From Nageia nagi (Eukaryota > Pinophyta), in assembly GCA_050084985.1 (NCBI GenBank), contig JBITNC010000001.1:167276001-167340000 (forward strand): a DNA stretch of 64,000 nucleotides, in the 5' to 3' direction. The notes under the pieces are model-generated. The model was not told where the DNA came from. It was given only the letters and a program-made list of their open reading frames with translations, and ran no database searches. The first letter of the stretch is position 1, and every line of letters begins with the position of its first letter. Made by a program: the position numbers and the translations under genes. Shown here one piece after another: positions 39,661 to 52,739 of this stretch.

Positions 39661-41824
39661 CAAAAGTTCTTACAAACAACAAATGAAGAATGCAAAACTA
39701 TTTATATTTTCAACACAACCCGTAAGGGATAACAATACAACTTATACAATTCGTTTATCATGATACAATACAAATATTCAAGATTACAAAACTACATTGC
39801 AGCTCAATGTTCCACTCAACCATATGCCTTTGAAGAAGAACTCCATTTGATCCCTAAATAGTCCTTGGATTCCTCTTGTAACAACTATCTTCCTATTTAC
39901 TGACCATTACAAAATTATATTAACATAGGATTTGGGACTACTTTTTTTAGAATAATAATATTTTAATCTAATACCTTACACAATAAGTCTAAGGCCAATT
40001 AGTCAAACTAATAGGTTCTTGCTATATATTAGCAAGAATAATATAACCTTGTCTTTACACCCTATATTTTCTTTAATTTCATTATTTTATCATGTTTTCC
40101 ACATGATTGGTTTAGGCAAAGCCAACACATAGGTGACATACAATTTATTACATAATCCATATGTAAATCGTTTGTTGCATTGAGCAACTTCTTATCATCA
40201 TTTTGAATCAGTGTTCATGATATGGTATCCTTAGAAAAATTCCTTAGATATAAATTCCATTGCTCATAACCTTGACATCCAACTATTATCAAGTAATATT
40301 ATATGAATTTACAATATACTTCTTATTATTCTTGTAGTACATTTTAGCCATGATGCAAATTATAAATCATAAATTAAAAACACTCATTCTTGCCAAAACA
40401 TCATATGAGCATATCTAACCAATTTTAATTTAAAACCTTCTAGAAAATAGATTTTGTGCTTAATGCTCTTAACAATTTCAAAGCATTAAATATACAATAT
40501 TAATATTATTCGCATGGCAATAAGAAAAATCATTCAGAAGTTTGACACTCCACATTTTTATGTTGGAAAAAACCCTCCTAAGAGAGGTCAAAAACCACCT
40601 TGACAACAAGAGTTGTCATTCCTGCATGACTTTTATTAGTATTAAAAAATCTTTACAAAGTCTATATAATCTCATATATTGCATTTCCAGGCTTTTCTAT
40701 ACATGAACTACTTTTAATGCACCTATCTCTTCATACTAGAGATTGCTACTTGCTTTTGCAAACATAATGCCTTAAATAACATATAACTTAATCTTTCATA
40801 TTGCCTCCAAATTTTCCTTACTCTCTACAACAAGCTTACATCATGACATGCAAATATATTCTATATGTTTAACCTGTCTAAAATTCTTTTGCATACAAAT
40901 GATATAACAAATCCTTATCATTCATATTCCTCTTTACTATGTGTCATACTTATGAAAGGTATCGTTATCAAACTTTGTTTTATATGAGATATTTGCAAAT
41001 TTCAAATGCATGAATGAGAAGTACTATCATGTAACCTATCCTATTCAAGATATAAAAATATTCAATTCTCATTCAACATGAAGCTACAACCATACTTAAA
41101 TTTCCAATGGTGAACATATTTGTATTTACTATAAACAAGATTTTCATGTCATTCATGCTCATATTATATGAAAAATTAAAACATCAAAAGGGTCATTTAT
41201 ATCTACCCATCATGCACTCTTTGAGTTAACAATAACAAATTATTCATACCAATTTAGATGCATGTGCAAGGCATCAATCTAAGCCTTATTAAGAAAAAAT
41301 CCATGCACCTTTCTACAAATATTTTTTCACAAATATGTGAAAAACCTTTAACCAATATACACTAAAACCTAATGCAAATTTAGGTCATAACAAGTTTCTC
41401 ACATTGTTTCAAAAAATCAAAATTATTTTCAATGAATTGGTTTACCCTTCATATATGGTTGCTAGATTTTCTTTAGAATGGAACCACACATATATGTATA
41501 TTTTTTTTCCCATGGAATGCAAATCTAAATAACAACCATGAAAACCAAACCATGGCATTTGAATTTCATATCACTATTTCATTCTTCTATAATTTCATAC
41601 ATAAGGTTCTTATATTCATATCTATTTAATTAAGAGGAAAACTAAGAAACATGAACTATTACAGTATCGGTTTTCCTTTGGTAATTCCTTTCCTAGGTCG
41701 TGTTTACTTTCATTCAACAAAGAAATATTTCGAACTTGATGGAATGTGCCTTTTAATCCTTTTTCACCAAGTAGACCTTGTGGCATTGGAAGAAGCTTTC
41801 TTACCCTACATTTTTACCCCACAC
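39660..41824. other. AT-rich intergenic DNA
   Basis: No gene is visible. Around 40555-40680 a TTGGAAAAAACCCTCCTAAG block followed by AAAAACCACC resembles decayed minus-strand copia LTR sequence. Confidence 0.35.
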
Positions 41825-42448
41825 TGTAGATAGAAAATAATGCACAATGCAATAAACACAACACTATTTCTCTACAACTCAAATATTGAAGTATGCATCT
41901 GAAATATGCCAATTATAGCAATGATAAACATGTACCTTCATCAGATCTATCGAAATAAATCATAAGCTAAAACTTCATACAATCGCCATGCATGCAATTA
42001 TCAGAATAATGATGTCAACATCCCTAGGGTTGGCATGCCATCGATATCGCAAATTTACTCAAAATAAGACACGAGGATTAAAATATATAAAATGCAATGA
42101 AGGGATAGTAACAGATCCACAAATAGGTGGTGTTACAAAATACCATTGTTGTTCAAATAAATGATATGCATGTATTCTCCTATTCAGTTGATGATGATCT
42201 TCTCATAATGATTCATTGCCTTTAATATTCTTTTATAGCAACATTTGGATCTTCTGTTTGCCTTGGTATCATCACATATTACATAGTTTATGATGCCTTC
42301 ATAGGCATTTTACACCACTTTGTTTAGTAGTCCTTTTACATTGATTACATTGCCTTAGGTGTATTTCAACCCCTTCTTACAGTAAATATCCCTTAATGCA
42401 ATAAAAATGAATTATTTAATAAATGAGAAATTTTTTTAAGTGTCTACA
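41825..42448 (-). repeat. 3' LTR of the Tat-type Gypsy element
   Basis: The 624-bp LTR is similar in order to the right LTR over its whole length, with many transitions and small indels. It shows how far the two copies have diverged since insertion. Confidence 0.9.
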
Positions 42449-42462
42449 TTTTGCCCCTCTTT
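42449..42462 (-). other. polypurine tract
   Basis: AAAGAGGGGCAAAA on the minus strand, directly before the LTR start TGTAGACAC. It primes plus-strand DNA synthesis and sets the orientation of the element. Confidence 0.85.
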
Positions 42463-42932
42463 GGAGGTGTAATGAAATACATGAAGTTATATATCCAAAG
42501 AAGAAGAGTAGAAGAAAATTTTTGAGAACTTTGAAATCTTGTACAACAACATAGTCTTCTGATGCAAGCCCTTCATTTTTGCCTTTTGGTTTGGTTTCCT
42601 CGGGAAAGCTCCTTTGTTGGAGCAACCAAAACAAAATATAAAGAAACATATCTTTTGCCCATTGCGATGTTCAAGTATGAAATCGATTGCTCCTTTGTCT
42701 CTATTACTGGGGAGTCTTACATTCCAGCATCCATGTATTGATATAGAAGAGGTGTTGAAATTTCAAATTTTGATGAAGCACAATGAACAATACCAATGAC
42801 ATGCCGATAGTACTATGAAGAACATGGACACATTAAATTTTGAAGAATTGTTTTTTACCTATAGAAAGAAGCTAGATTAGAAAATACCTTGTAATAGAAA
42901 TTTTGTTAGAAACAACATGCAGGAGATTTTTG

Positions 42933-43300
42933 GATACATAGTGAGATGTATCATGCATTGGGTATGAGCCAATGTCAACATTCCCATTGACGGTTGCATC
43001 ACCAATTCCTTTTTTAAATGAATGAACTCTCACTAGTCGTATTGATAGCCATTGACAATCACACATTTTATGTCTATGATCCTAAGACATTGTGCTTTTA
43101 TGGTTGTAAGCATAACCAAAAATGGATACATAGTAAGTGTATCCTCCATTGGGTATGAGCCAATGTCAACATCCTTACTCATTGCTGTATCATCAGTTTC
43201 CTTTTAAGTGAGTGAACTCTCACTAGCCATATTGATGGCCATTGATAATCATATGTTTTATGTCTATGATCTGAAGACATTATGCCTATTATATTTGATT
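42933..43300. repeat. ~191-bp tandem duplication near the 3' LTR
   Basis: The block CATTGGGTATGAGCCAATGT starts at 42956 and 43147, and the sequence after it (GAACTCTCACTAG, GCCATTGA(C/T)AATCA, TTTTATGTCTATGAT) repeats in the same order. The duplication lies in the untranslated region between integrase and the polypurine tract. Confidence 0.85.
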
Positions 43301-43479
43301 TTTTGTTTTAATATTTACTACTAAAGTCATTCGAAAAGCAAAAGCAAAACTTGAAATTAAAAAAAAAATATATTGTACATGTACCTCACTTTGATGAATT
43401 ATTATACTTTGAGGCATGGGGCCATGTTTTTCATGCATAGAAGCATTTGAGATGTATGATATTGAAGGTTTAGGGCTCT

Positions 43480-44718
43480 TCTTTTACATCAATGGAAGAT
43501 AACTTGTACGCACCTAATCCTATAGCATCCACTACAACAAATAGTCCTAGCCAATTTGGCTCAAACTTCCCTTTTACTTCATCATTTGCAACAATTTTAT
43601 TAATGTTTTCTTTTAACAACAAGTCTCCTACTTGGAATGTCTTTGGCTTGTCCTTTTTGCTGAATACTCTTTTTAGCCTTGCATGATAGGCATTTTGATG
43701 TTCAATAGCATGAATTATTTTTCATCAAGAGCTTCTAAATGTTGTAGCCTTGCTTTTCTAATATCTTCATCTGGTATATCTCCATGTAATGAGATTCTCA
43801 AAGATGGAATCTCAAGCTCTAATGGCACAACAACCACATCATTATAAACCAATGAGATTGGTGTTGCCCCAATAGCAGTCCTTACACTTGTTCGATATGC
43901 CCAAAGTGCATAAGGTAATTGCTCATGCCAGTCTCTCTTTTACCTATTCCAAGTTTTTAACAAAATGCTCTTGATTGTTTTATTGGATGCTTCTACTTAT
44001 CCATTTCCTTGTTGATAGTAAACAAAAGAAAACTTTTGATTTATATGGAACTTTTTACAAAAAGCCTTCATTCCTTACTTTTGAAGTTTAGTTCATTATC
44101 CATTATCAACTGTTGTGGGAAACCAAACCTTTTGATAATATTCTTAATCAAGAACTTTATAATCTTGTCTTGTGTGACTAATTTCATAGGAATTGCTTCT
44201 ACCCATTTGGTTGTATGTTTTGTTACAATAATAATGAATTTATGTCCATCTCTTGAGTATGGATTGATCAAACCAATTATATCAATGCCCCAAATTGCAA
44301 AAGGCCATGGTGACACAACCAAATTAAGCTCTTGCGTTGGTTATTTTTCAAGATTGGGGTGTTTTTGGCATTGAAGACAAGTTTTGATATAATCTTTGCA
44401 ATCTTCTTCCATTGTTAGCCAATAATATCCTATGTGTAAAAGCTTTATATATAAAGCCTTTGCAAAGAAATGCCATTGGCATAGTCCCTCATGTGCTTGT
44501 TCTAGTGCTATTTCTACTTCATGATGTGTGAGGCATCTCAATAGAGCTCCATTGAATGATCTCCTGCATAATGTGTCACCAATAATAACATACTTAAGAG
44601 TTGATCTCTTTAACATGATCTTCTCATTTTTGTCAAAATTTGATGGATAGTTTGATCTTTGAGGTAATGATAAACATCTGCATAACAAATTGGTGAAGTT
44701 CCTTCTTGTGTAAGACAA
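43480..44718 (-). pseudogene. Tat-type integrase remnant
   Basis: 44718-44341 has the HHCC zinc region, with EQAHEGLCQWHFF, GYYWLTMEEDC and CLQCQKH. 44322-44068 has the core: WGIDIIG with the first aspartate, TKWVEAIP, and RFGFPQQLIMDNE with the second aspartate. Broken frames further on give EASNKTIKSIL, RDWHEQLPYALWAYRTSVRT and then IGATPISLVYNDVVV, down to about 43480. The catalytic residues of the first two positions remain but stops separate the parts. Confidence 0.85.
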
Positions 44719-44951
44719 TATACCTCCATTTCGTTTTCTTCAAATGAGCAAGAAGGATGGCCCAATTTCTTAATTTTGAGGATTGTTTCCTCATCTTTTA
44801 TATTAATAGGCATCAAAGAAGAAACACTTGCCATTGTATATGCATATCTGTTGTTTGTTTTTGGATTGCATTCGATTGTGTACTTATCAAATTGATTTAA
44901 GAGGTCATAAATTCCCATTTTGTATGGGATCAACTTCTCATATTTTGTATT

Positions 44952-45188
44952 TTAGATATCTTCAACTTGGTTAACCACAAGCTTAGAATCACCATATATA
45001 TTCAACTCTTTGATTTTTAGCAACACAATTGCTTTTAGATCCAATAATAATGCTTCATACTCTACCATGTTGTTAGTACAATTGAATCCAAGCTTATATA
45101 CCATGGGAATTACATCATTAGTTGGAAAAACTAAGATAATACCTATTCCTACCCCATGTGTACACCTAGATCCATCAAAATACAACAT
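44952..45188 (-). pseudogene. second (archaeal-type) RNase H domain
   Basis: The frame reads LYFDGSRCTHGVGIGIILV, FNCTNNMVEYEALLLDLK and then LNIYGDSKLVV. The catalytic pattern D (FDGS), E (EYEAL) and D (GDSKL) is intact. This domain sits between RT-RNase H and integrase, which places the element in the Tat lineage. The frame is open across the core. Confidence 0.85.
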
Positions 45189-45302
45189 CCATGTTTTAGC
45201 TTCATCTTTAAGGTAATAAACAATTTCATTTGGAATCTCCCATTGATCATCAAAATGATGCAGATATTCTCTGTCATACTATCCATGCTCTAAAGGAGGC
45301 AT

Positions 45303-46540
45303 CTATTGATCATAATCATTTGGGAACTCTTCATGTACAACTATCTTATCATTTAGAGGGAACTTTTCTATCAAATCTGCTATTGCTAAGCCCTTTATTG
45401 ACTTTTTCTTTACCACATTAATATCAAATTCTTGTAACAACATCAACCATTTTGCTACTTTTCTTGATAAATGTTGCTTAGCTATAAGATATTTCAAAGG
45501 ATTACTGACCTAACAACATGTGTAGTGCAATATAATAGATAATACCTCAATTTTTCAATTGTAAAACCTATGCCAAAGCAAAGTTTCTCAATGGGAGTGT
45601 ACTTTATTTTGTAATATATGAGAGTCTTGCTTAGATAGTAAATTGGTCTCTCCTTCTTTTTATCATCCTACTGGCATAACATTGCTCCCAAGGCAACCAT
45701 TGTAGTTAAAATATAAATATATGCTTCCTTGCTAAACTCCATAGGTACTAGGATGGGAGGGTTAAGCAAATACTATTTTATATCTTCAAAAGCTTTTTTG
45801 ATATTTTTCATCCCATATAAATTTAACATCCTTTTTCAATAAATGAGTGAAAGGAAAACATTTATCCTTAAGTTGTGAAATGAACCTTCTTACTAAATTT
45901 ATCTTACTTTGGAGGCTTCTTAATTATTTCAGATTCTTTGGAGGTGGCATGCTAACAATAGCATTTACTTTTTTGGGATCCACCTCAATACCTATTTTAG
46001 AAACTATGAATCCTAGCAACTTTCCTAAAGTAACATCAAAAATACACTTTTGTGGTTTTAATCTACACTTGGATTGATTAAAATTCGATTATAACTTGAA
46101 AAACCATCCATACAAGACAAAGTATCATGGCCAACAATACTATCCACAATCATATCAATATTTAGCATTGGAAAATCATCTTTTGGACAAGCATTGTTGA
46201 TGTCTCTAAAATCAATACAAATTCTTATTTTTTCGATTGGTTTAGTAATAGGAACAATGTTAGCCATCCATTATGAATAATATATTGGTCTAATGAAGCC
46301 AACATTCCAATATTTTTTAATATCTTTTTTAACTAATAATGTTTTTGAAGGATGCATCTTTCTTGGTTTTTGCTTGATAAGTTTTGTTCCCTCTTTTAAT
46401 GCCAAACTATGCATGACAAAATATGGATCTAAACTAGGCATATCATAATAACACCTTGCAAAGTTTTCATGACATTTAATAAACTTATTTTTGTACCTTT
46501 CTTGTTGTGGAATCGGAAGAGCAACTCTAATTTTTATCAA
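45303..46540 (-). pseudogene. Tat-type reverse transcriptase/RNase H with core deletion
   Basis: 46540-46271 reads CYYDMPSLDPYFVMHSLALKEG and KQKPRKMHPSKTLLV. 46267-46058 reads RICIDFRDINNACPKDDFPM, NIDMIVDSIVG and FSSYNRI. At about 46085 the sequence jumps from FSSYNRI directly to LNQSKCRLKPQKCIFDV, which normally follows the YxDD active site by about 20-30 residues. So the palm segment with YxDD is missing. Then GKLLGFIVSKIGIEVDPKKV, RRFISQLKDKC and, at 45497-45303, SRKVAKWLMLLQEFDI and KSIKGLAIADLI follow. The protein cannot be active. Confidence 0.8.
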
Positions 46541-47479
46541 CCTTTCCTAATCACTTATACAAATGTTGACATCAATTAATTCTTCAGTAAAAAATATTGA
46601 CTCCTCTTTCATTTGCAATAATGAAGGTAATTCTTCTAGACTAAGAACATCATAATCATCAACATCTTTTTCATCAACTTGTACCTAGAACACCTCATTA
46701 ATGTTTATTTCTTGTCTAAAATACTCATATTGACTAAGAACATAATTTGGTTTCCTTTTTTCATTGGACTTGGGAAATTCTAAATGTTCCCCATCTATTC
46801 TAATATGTCATCATCAATAGAAAAATAATCAAACTCAAGAGGTACAATATCATCAATCCATAGTTCCTTATCAATATCATCACAAAGATCAATTATATTG
46901 CATTTTGGAACAAACTGAATGGGTATTGAAGTTTTATTTGTATTTTGGTCACTGCCTAATCCCTTTTTGTCTTTATGTACTCCTAAATTTTTAAGAAAAG
47001 AAGGTATACCATGTTCTGATTTTCCTAATTCTATCCCCTTATATTTGCAATTTTGAGTCATATATTTAAGCATAAAAGTAGATGGTAAGAGATTACTTGT
47101 GGTTTGTTTTTCTGTACCATTACTTGATTGGATAACGTTCAGAGATAGATATGTTGTGAAATAAGAACCACTTATCTACCCTTCATTTTCATGTTGTGGA
47201 TGCCCTAAAACACCCTCAATACACCATTGGTGCTTTGCATCTTTTACAAATTTCAAATGACCCAAATATTTTACAGAACCTAACAGGTCGAGGTTCTCAA
47301 TTTCGTACAATCCCATACATGCATCTGTAATCTATTCCTCTTTTTCTGCTTTTATCATTGTTGATTCAACTTCTTTTAGAACAATCTAAGACTTAGGACA
47401 AGTTAAATCTAATACTTCAATATCCAAATCTACTAAATTACATAATGCATATGGTTCTGGATCCCTTATGATTGTATGT

Positions 47480-48069
47480 ATCTATCCCTCATATTCATAC
47501 TTTAAACAACCATGTACTATAGAAGGTATTGCATGCATGTCATGTAACCAAGGTCTCCCTAGGACTAAATTGTATGAAAGTTTGCCACTTATGAAATGAA
47601 AATTTTCTTGAATAATTCTAATACCCAATGTGATTGGAAGTGTGACCAAGCCAAGTGATTTTTTGGATGAATTATCATAGGATCTTATGTGAAAAGTTGG
47701 TTCTTCTAAAGGTGGAATAGTAACATCATTAACTTGAAGTTGTTACAAAAATTTTTAGGAACAAACATTAATAACTAAATCAAGATCTACCATTACTCTT
47801 TTTATTTCCCATCCATGTATCATAGGTATGACATAAAGTGCTAAGCATTCATATATGAGTTCTTTGCTAAGTTTTTCATATTTGAAAGATGAAATGGCAT
47901 CACAATCTTTGATGGATTGAAGTTTTTCAAAAAACAAAGTGGCAAAAATATTTTTAGGGACTGTTTCTTTTTTGAACAACTCATACAAAACTTCTCTATG
48001 TTTCACAAATATACTAATGAGATCATACAAGCTAATATTAGCATGAGTAGTTTTTAATTGTTCTATCAT
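47480..48069 (-). pseudogene. Tat-type protease region
   Basis: 48069-47755 carries HANISLYDLISIFVKHREVL, ECLALYVIP and EIKRVMVDLDLVINVCS, where the last part is the region of the DxG protease motif (here altered to DLDL). After a stop, YNLVLGRPWLHDMHAIPS and HGCLKYEYEGQIHTI follow at about 47590-47480, the flap and C-terminal part of the Tat protease. Stops and the altered active site suggest a dead enzyme. Confidence 0.75.
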
Positions 48070-48102
48070 ACTATAAGCTTTTGGATTAGGTGGGAGACTT
48101 AC

Positions 48103-49518
48103 TTATTTAGTAGTGATTGGATTTGAATTGGATCTTGGATGTCTTCTTCCAAGTGTGGCACAAATCTCCCCATCCACTAATATTGTATTTACTACTTGAT
48201 CTGAATATGAAGTATTCTCTTTGATTTTATACTTTCCTTGAGCAATGAGATCCAATATATCTACCTCTAGAGCCTTGCTACTGTCTGTAGTGTGTCCCCT
48301 TCTTTGATGATAGGTACAATAAGCATCAGAATTATCCATGGAGACACTGTCATATTCTATTTTTCTTTCCAATAGCTTCAATAAGCCCCTTTTAACCAAA
48401 TCTTGCAAAATGAGCCTTGGTTGAATGGGAAAAGTAAATGTATAATTCTTTTCAATATATCTGCCTCTAGAGCCTTGCTATTGTTTATAGTGTGTCCCTT
48501 TCTTTGATGATAGGTACAATAAGCATCATAATTATCCATGGAGACACTGCCATATTTTGCTTTTCTTTCCAATAGCTTGAATAAGCCCCTTTTAACCAAA
48601 TCCTACAGAATGAGCCTTGGTTGAATGAAAAGTAAATGTATAATTCCTTGTTGTAGTAGATCTAGTGAGAGTAGGTTTTTTAGCCATATTTACATTCTTT
48701 TTTTCTTTTTCTTTTTTTACATATGATTTTTTGTTATCCTTGTTCCATGTAGTATTTGCATACTTGAGTGAACCTAACTCAATCAACACTTTTTCTTTTG
48801 CCAAAACTCATTTAGTCATAACTCTAAAACCCAACTCAATATAATCAAAAGCATATTGTTTAATAACTAGAAGAATGGAATCAACAAAAATACCATAAAT
48901 TTTCTTTTCATCTAAATGACTATGAATGGATTGTCATACCTTTTTGAATCTTGGAATATATTTCTCTAGGGTTTCATTTCTCCTTTCATGCAAGGTACAC
49001 AATTCTATAATTGTACTTTATTCTTTAACATTATGCTTGTATTGATTCATACATACCTTTACCAATGACTGGAATGAGTTTATACATCCCTTGGGAAAAT
49101 TATAGAACCATTGGATGGTGTCATCTTTCAAACTCATTGGGAAGAATTTCATAATTAATTTCTCTTCAAATCCCAATTTTAATAAGCAGTCCTCTTGAAA
49201 GATGGTTAGATGTTGTTTCGAGTCTTGTTCTCCACTAAACATCTTGAACTTGGGTGCCTTGAGGTCGGGTGGTAGGGGATAATTATGGATATTTGTTGAA
49301 AATGATGTGGTGAAGATACCATCATAGTCTTCATTACTTCTTTGAGATTTCTTATCATTCTCAAGCTTTTAAATTCTTGCTACTAGGGAAACCTTTGAAA
49401 CTGATTGAGTATTACTAGTAGATACCTTTAACTGAGGAGCAAGCTGAGCCATGAGTTAGATCATTTGTTGCAATAATTGTTGGATATGTTGAAACACTTG
49501 TTGCACATTTTGTGCCAT
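48103..49518 (-). pseudogene. Tat-type gag remnant
   Basis: A Met at 49518 starts MAQNVQQVFQHIQQLLQQM, followed by a stop. 49242-49018 is the Retrotrans_gag domain, with MFSGEQDSKQHL, TIQWFYNFPKGCINSFQSL and NQYKHN. The zinc-binding region, SDAYCTYHQRRGHTTDS, occurs twice (about 48560-48500 and about 48350-48290) because of a 200-bp tandem duplication. Several stops are present. Confidence 0.8.
48253..48649. repeat. 200-bp tandem duplication in gag
   Basis: Copy 1 is 48253-48452 and copy 2 is 48453-48649. They are clearly similar, with scattered substitutions and a 3-bp deletion. Each codes for the gag zinc-binding motif. A 200-bp unit is not a multiple of three, so it shifts the frame. Confidence 0.9.
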
Positions 49519-49645
49519 TTTGTATGATGTTAATGCCTTATGTATAGGTAAAGCATGACATCAACGAAACTAGATCCATTTTAAAAAATTTCAAGATCTC
49601 AACCAAGAGGGAATAGACCATTCGAGATAGCATGTTCATAAAAAA

Positions 49646-50273
49646 TGTAGACATAAAATAATGCATAATGCAATAAACATAACACTATTTCTCTACAACT
49701 CAAATACTAAAGCATGTATATGAAATATACCAATGATAGCAATGATAAACATTTACCTTCATCAAAGTTTTTGAAATAAATCATAAGGTAAACATTCGTA
49801 AATCGCATGCAATCATCAAAATAATGACATCAACATCCCTAAGGTTCATATGCTATTAACATTGCAAAATACTTAGAATAAGATACATGGATTAAAATGT
49901 ATAAAATGTGATGAAGGGATAATAACATATCCACAAATAAATGATGTTATAAAACACTGTTGTTGCTCGAATAAATGATATGCATGTATTCTCCTATTTA
50001 GTTGATGATGATCTGCTCATAATGATTCATTTCCTTTTACCTTTGATATTTTTTTATAGTAGCATATGGATATTCTATTTTCATTGGTATCATCATATAT
50101 TACACAGTTTATGATGCCTTCATAAGCATTTGATACCACTTACATTGTTTAGCAGTCCTTTTACATTGATTACATTACCTTGGGTGTATTTCAACCCCTT
50201 TTACAATAAATATCCCTTGATGCAATAAAAATGAATTATTTAATAAATGAAAATTCATTTTTAGGTGTCTACA
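49646..50273 (-). repeat. 5' LTR of the Tat-type Gypsy element
   Basis: The 628-bp LTR lies at the right side and is followed outside by the CACAC duplication. It ends TAGGTGTCTACA in plus-strand reading. Next to its inner end I could not match a known primer-binding site. Confidence 0.9.
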
Positions 50274-51677
50274 CACACATACTATATAACTTGGCATTAG
50301 AATCTCATTACACCACATTTCAACTCTCTAGAATTAGAGTTTTTGAAGTTTCAACACATTAACTCACATCCATGAGGAAGGGTGTTCAAATATCTCCACT
50401 TTGCAATCTCCTACCAACTTTCATTTGATTTTTATTCATAATGGTGATGCAAACACTATATAGAACATTCCCTGGCAATTTATTTATTCAAAAATATTTT
50501 GTCATCCATCTTAGCATTACCCATGAAAAATTTGCAACACAAGTCCAAGCCATCTCTCAACAAGCCAATGTGAAGCTCCTTGAAACAAATTTGCATCATA
50601 TGCTTACAAAATATTGAATTTATTTTGAAATATGAAAGGCCATCTAATAAATTAGAGGCATATTCATGTTACAAGGTATATGGACTATGGTATATGCAAG
50701 GAAGGGGTTGCTAAAATAAATATATAAATATATATATAATTTATCAATCAACTAATGTTGACCCCTTAAAAAATTAATAATAAAAAAATATTTATAAAAT
50801 ATTCTCAAATCTCATGCAAAAGAGAGGAAGTTTTGAAGAATATAGTGCTTGCATACCCATAGTTGAGAGTATGCATCTTAATTAACCTTGATGCCTCAAA
50901 TAGTAAGTTCTAAATAATCCACATGGTGCTAAATTCCTCATCAAAACTTAATATATTACATTACCTTGTTTTGATGCAATATTATTATTGTAAGACAATA
51001 AGCCCATAATGAATTTAATAAAAGTCTTTTAATCTATTTGATCAAACATAACAATAATAGTAGGTTATAGATACCAAGCTTACAAAGTTTTATTTTTATT
51101 TTTTTATTTATCAAAATAAAGATTTTGATTTTTTAGGTCATTGTACCTTCGAGGATCTAAGTGGAATCTTAAATTAGTATTGATATGCCTAATGCAAATG
51201 TGTTACTACATACTTGTTACATTAATTCCTTGCACAAAGCCATATCAATTCACATCCATGCATAATATTATCTATAATGCAAACATAATTTCTAGTCCTC
51301 ATGAATCTATAGAAAACTACATAATGCATTAACATGAAAACATAGTCCAAATATACCACTATACACATTTGACTATCCAATATCCTTAAAATAAAATTAT
51401 CATATATCAATGTTTAATACCCATGCCATGATGAACTTTATCGTACATGATTCAACCTTCCTCATATATATTACTTCAACAATACTTATGAAACATGATA
51501 TAATGTCCATTAATAAGGAAGCTTTTATTTTGCATTAACAAGTTATTGTTGACCTACTAGTAGGGTGACCTAGTGTCAACCTGAGGGCACATGAATCTAT
51601 ATTGGTCTGGTAGTAGGAAATTTACTATTAGTACAACAATAGGGAATCTATTATTTTGTATGACTTACCAATTTTTT

Positions 51678-51772
51678 TAAATATTACTAATGTAGGGGGT
51701 TGAAGTGGATCTTGATACACTCCATGTGGGTGCCTTCACACCTCACTTGTCTCCCAACTTCCCTAATAAGAA
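51678..51772. repeat. dispersed ~95-bp repeat, copy 2
   Basis: Matches 34391-34485 in the same orientation. Repeats at two sites about 17 kb apart point to a family common in the genome. Confidence 0.7.
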
Positions 51773-52739
51773 GGGTGGTTGGGAGATAACTAATGTGTTA
51801 ACCCACATTAAAGTTCTTAACAAGAACTCTTGGTAGGTCCTACAAATCAATTAGATTCAATGCAAAAAATGAAAAAAGTTTCCTTCTCAATATATTTTAC
51901 AACAACTATACCAAGCAATGCCCTCTAATGCATTTTCGTGCAATAATAACTCAAGAAAAGCTATTCTACATGCATAGTCTAAGGGTTACAAATTAAGTTT
52001 TTAAATTTTAGTCTTTAATATGAGTTTTCTAACCTCCATAGCTTAGAGTATAGTCCATATATTCTTCTTAGGGTTTTTATTTTCCATTCCAAGTTCAACC
52101 CCAACATATCTTATCAATATTGAAGTTATTCTTGCAAACATTAATATGAAATTTATAAGATATAATGTATTGAAAAGTTACATATTTCAAAACAACTCAT
52201 AATCCCAAATACTATTTTACAAAATAGAAAGTAACAATGTATTCATATAGAGTTATGTTTCAAAACCCTACTCAAAATTCCAATTTGCAAGTACTTGTAG
52301 ATAATGAAAAATGAATTTGAAATAAATATAAAACAAATTCCAAGTTTCCATAGATTGCTAAAGAACAATAAGTATGGACCAATCCAAATGATGTATCTCT
52401 ATATTCTATGAATTGGGTCAAATCCCAAATGCCAAAATATGCCCAAATCTATCACTTGTATCACCATAATGAATCATCCTTTGAATAAAATTCATGACAA
52501 TCATAATGATGTCATTTACAATGTGGACATACAAGATCAATATCATTGTAAATTATGAAGAATAATAGTATTAAATGAAAGATAATTAAAGATATAATCA
52601 TGATCAAGATTAATAAACCTTTATTAGCATATGATTAGCAAATAATCAGCACAATTATCTTAATATCCTTGATACTTGCATTAATAAATAATATATTTAT
52701 TAAATATAATAAATATGATTTATAAGTATATAAAAATTA

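Larger units (their letters stand above)
41825..50273 (-). mobile_element. complete Gypsy (Tat-type) retrotransposon, 8449 bp
   Basis: Two LTRs of 624 and 628 bp start TGTAGA(C/T)A and end GTGTCTACA (plus-strand reading). CACAC flanks both sides (41820-41824, 50274-50278). The polypurine tract lies beside the left LTR, so the element is on the minus strand. Coding order is gag (49518-48103), protease (about 48069-47480), RT (46540-45840), RNase H, a second RNase H (45188-44952) and integrase (44718-43480). A second RNase H after the first is the mark of the Tat lineage. The LTRs differ at many sites, so the insertion is old. Confidence 0.9.

Noticed and set aside
39521-39763. ORF across the GT microsatellite
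   Set aside because: The middle is a Cys-Val run from the dinucleotide repeat.
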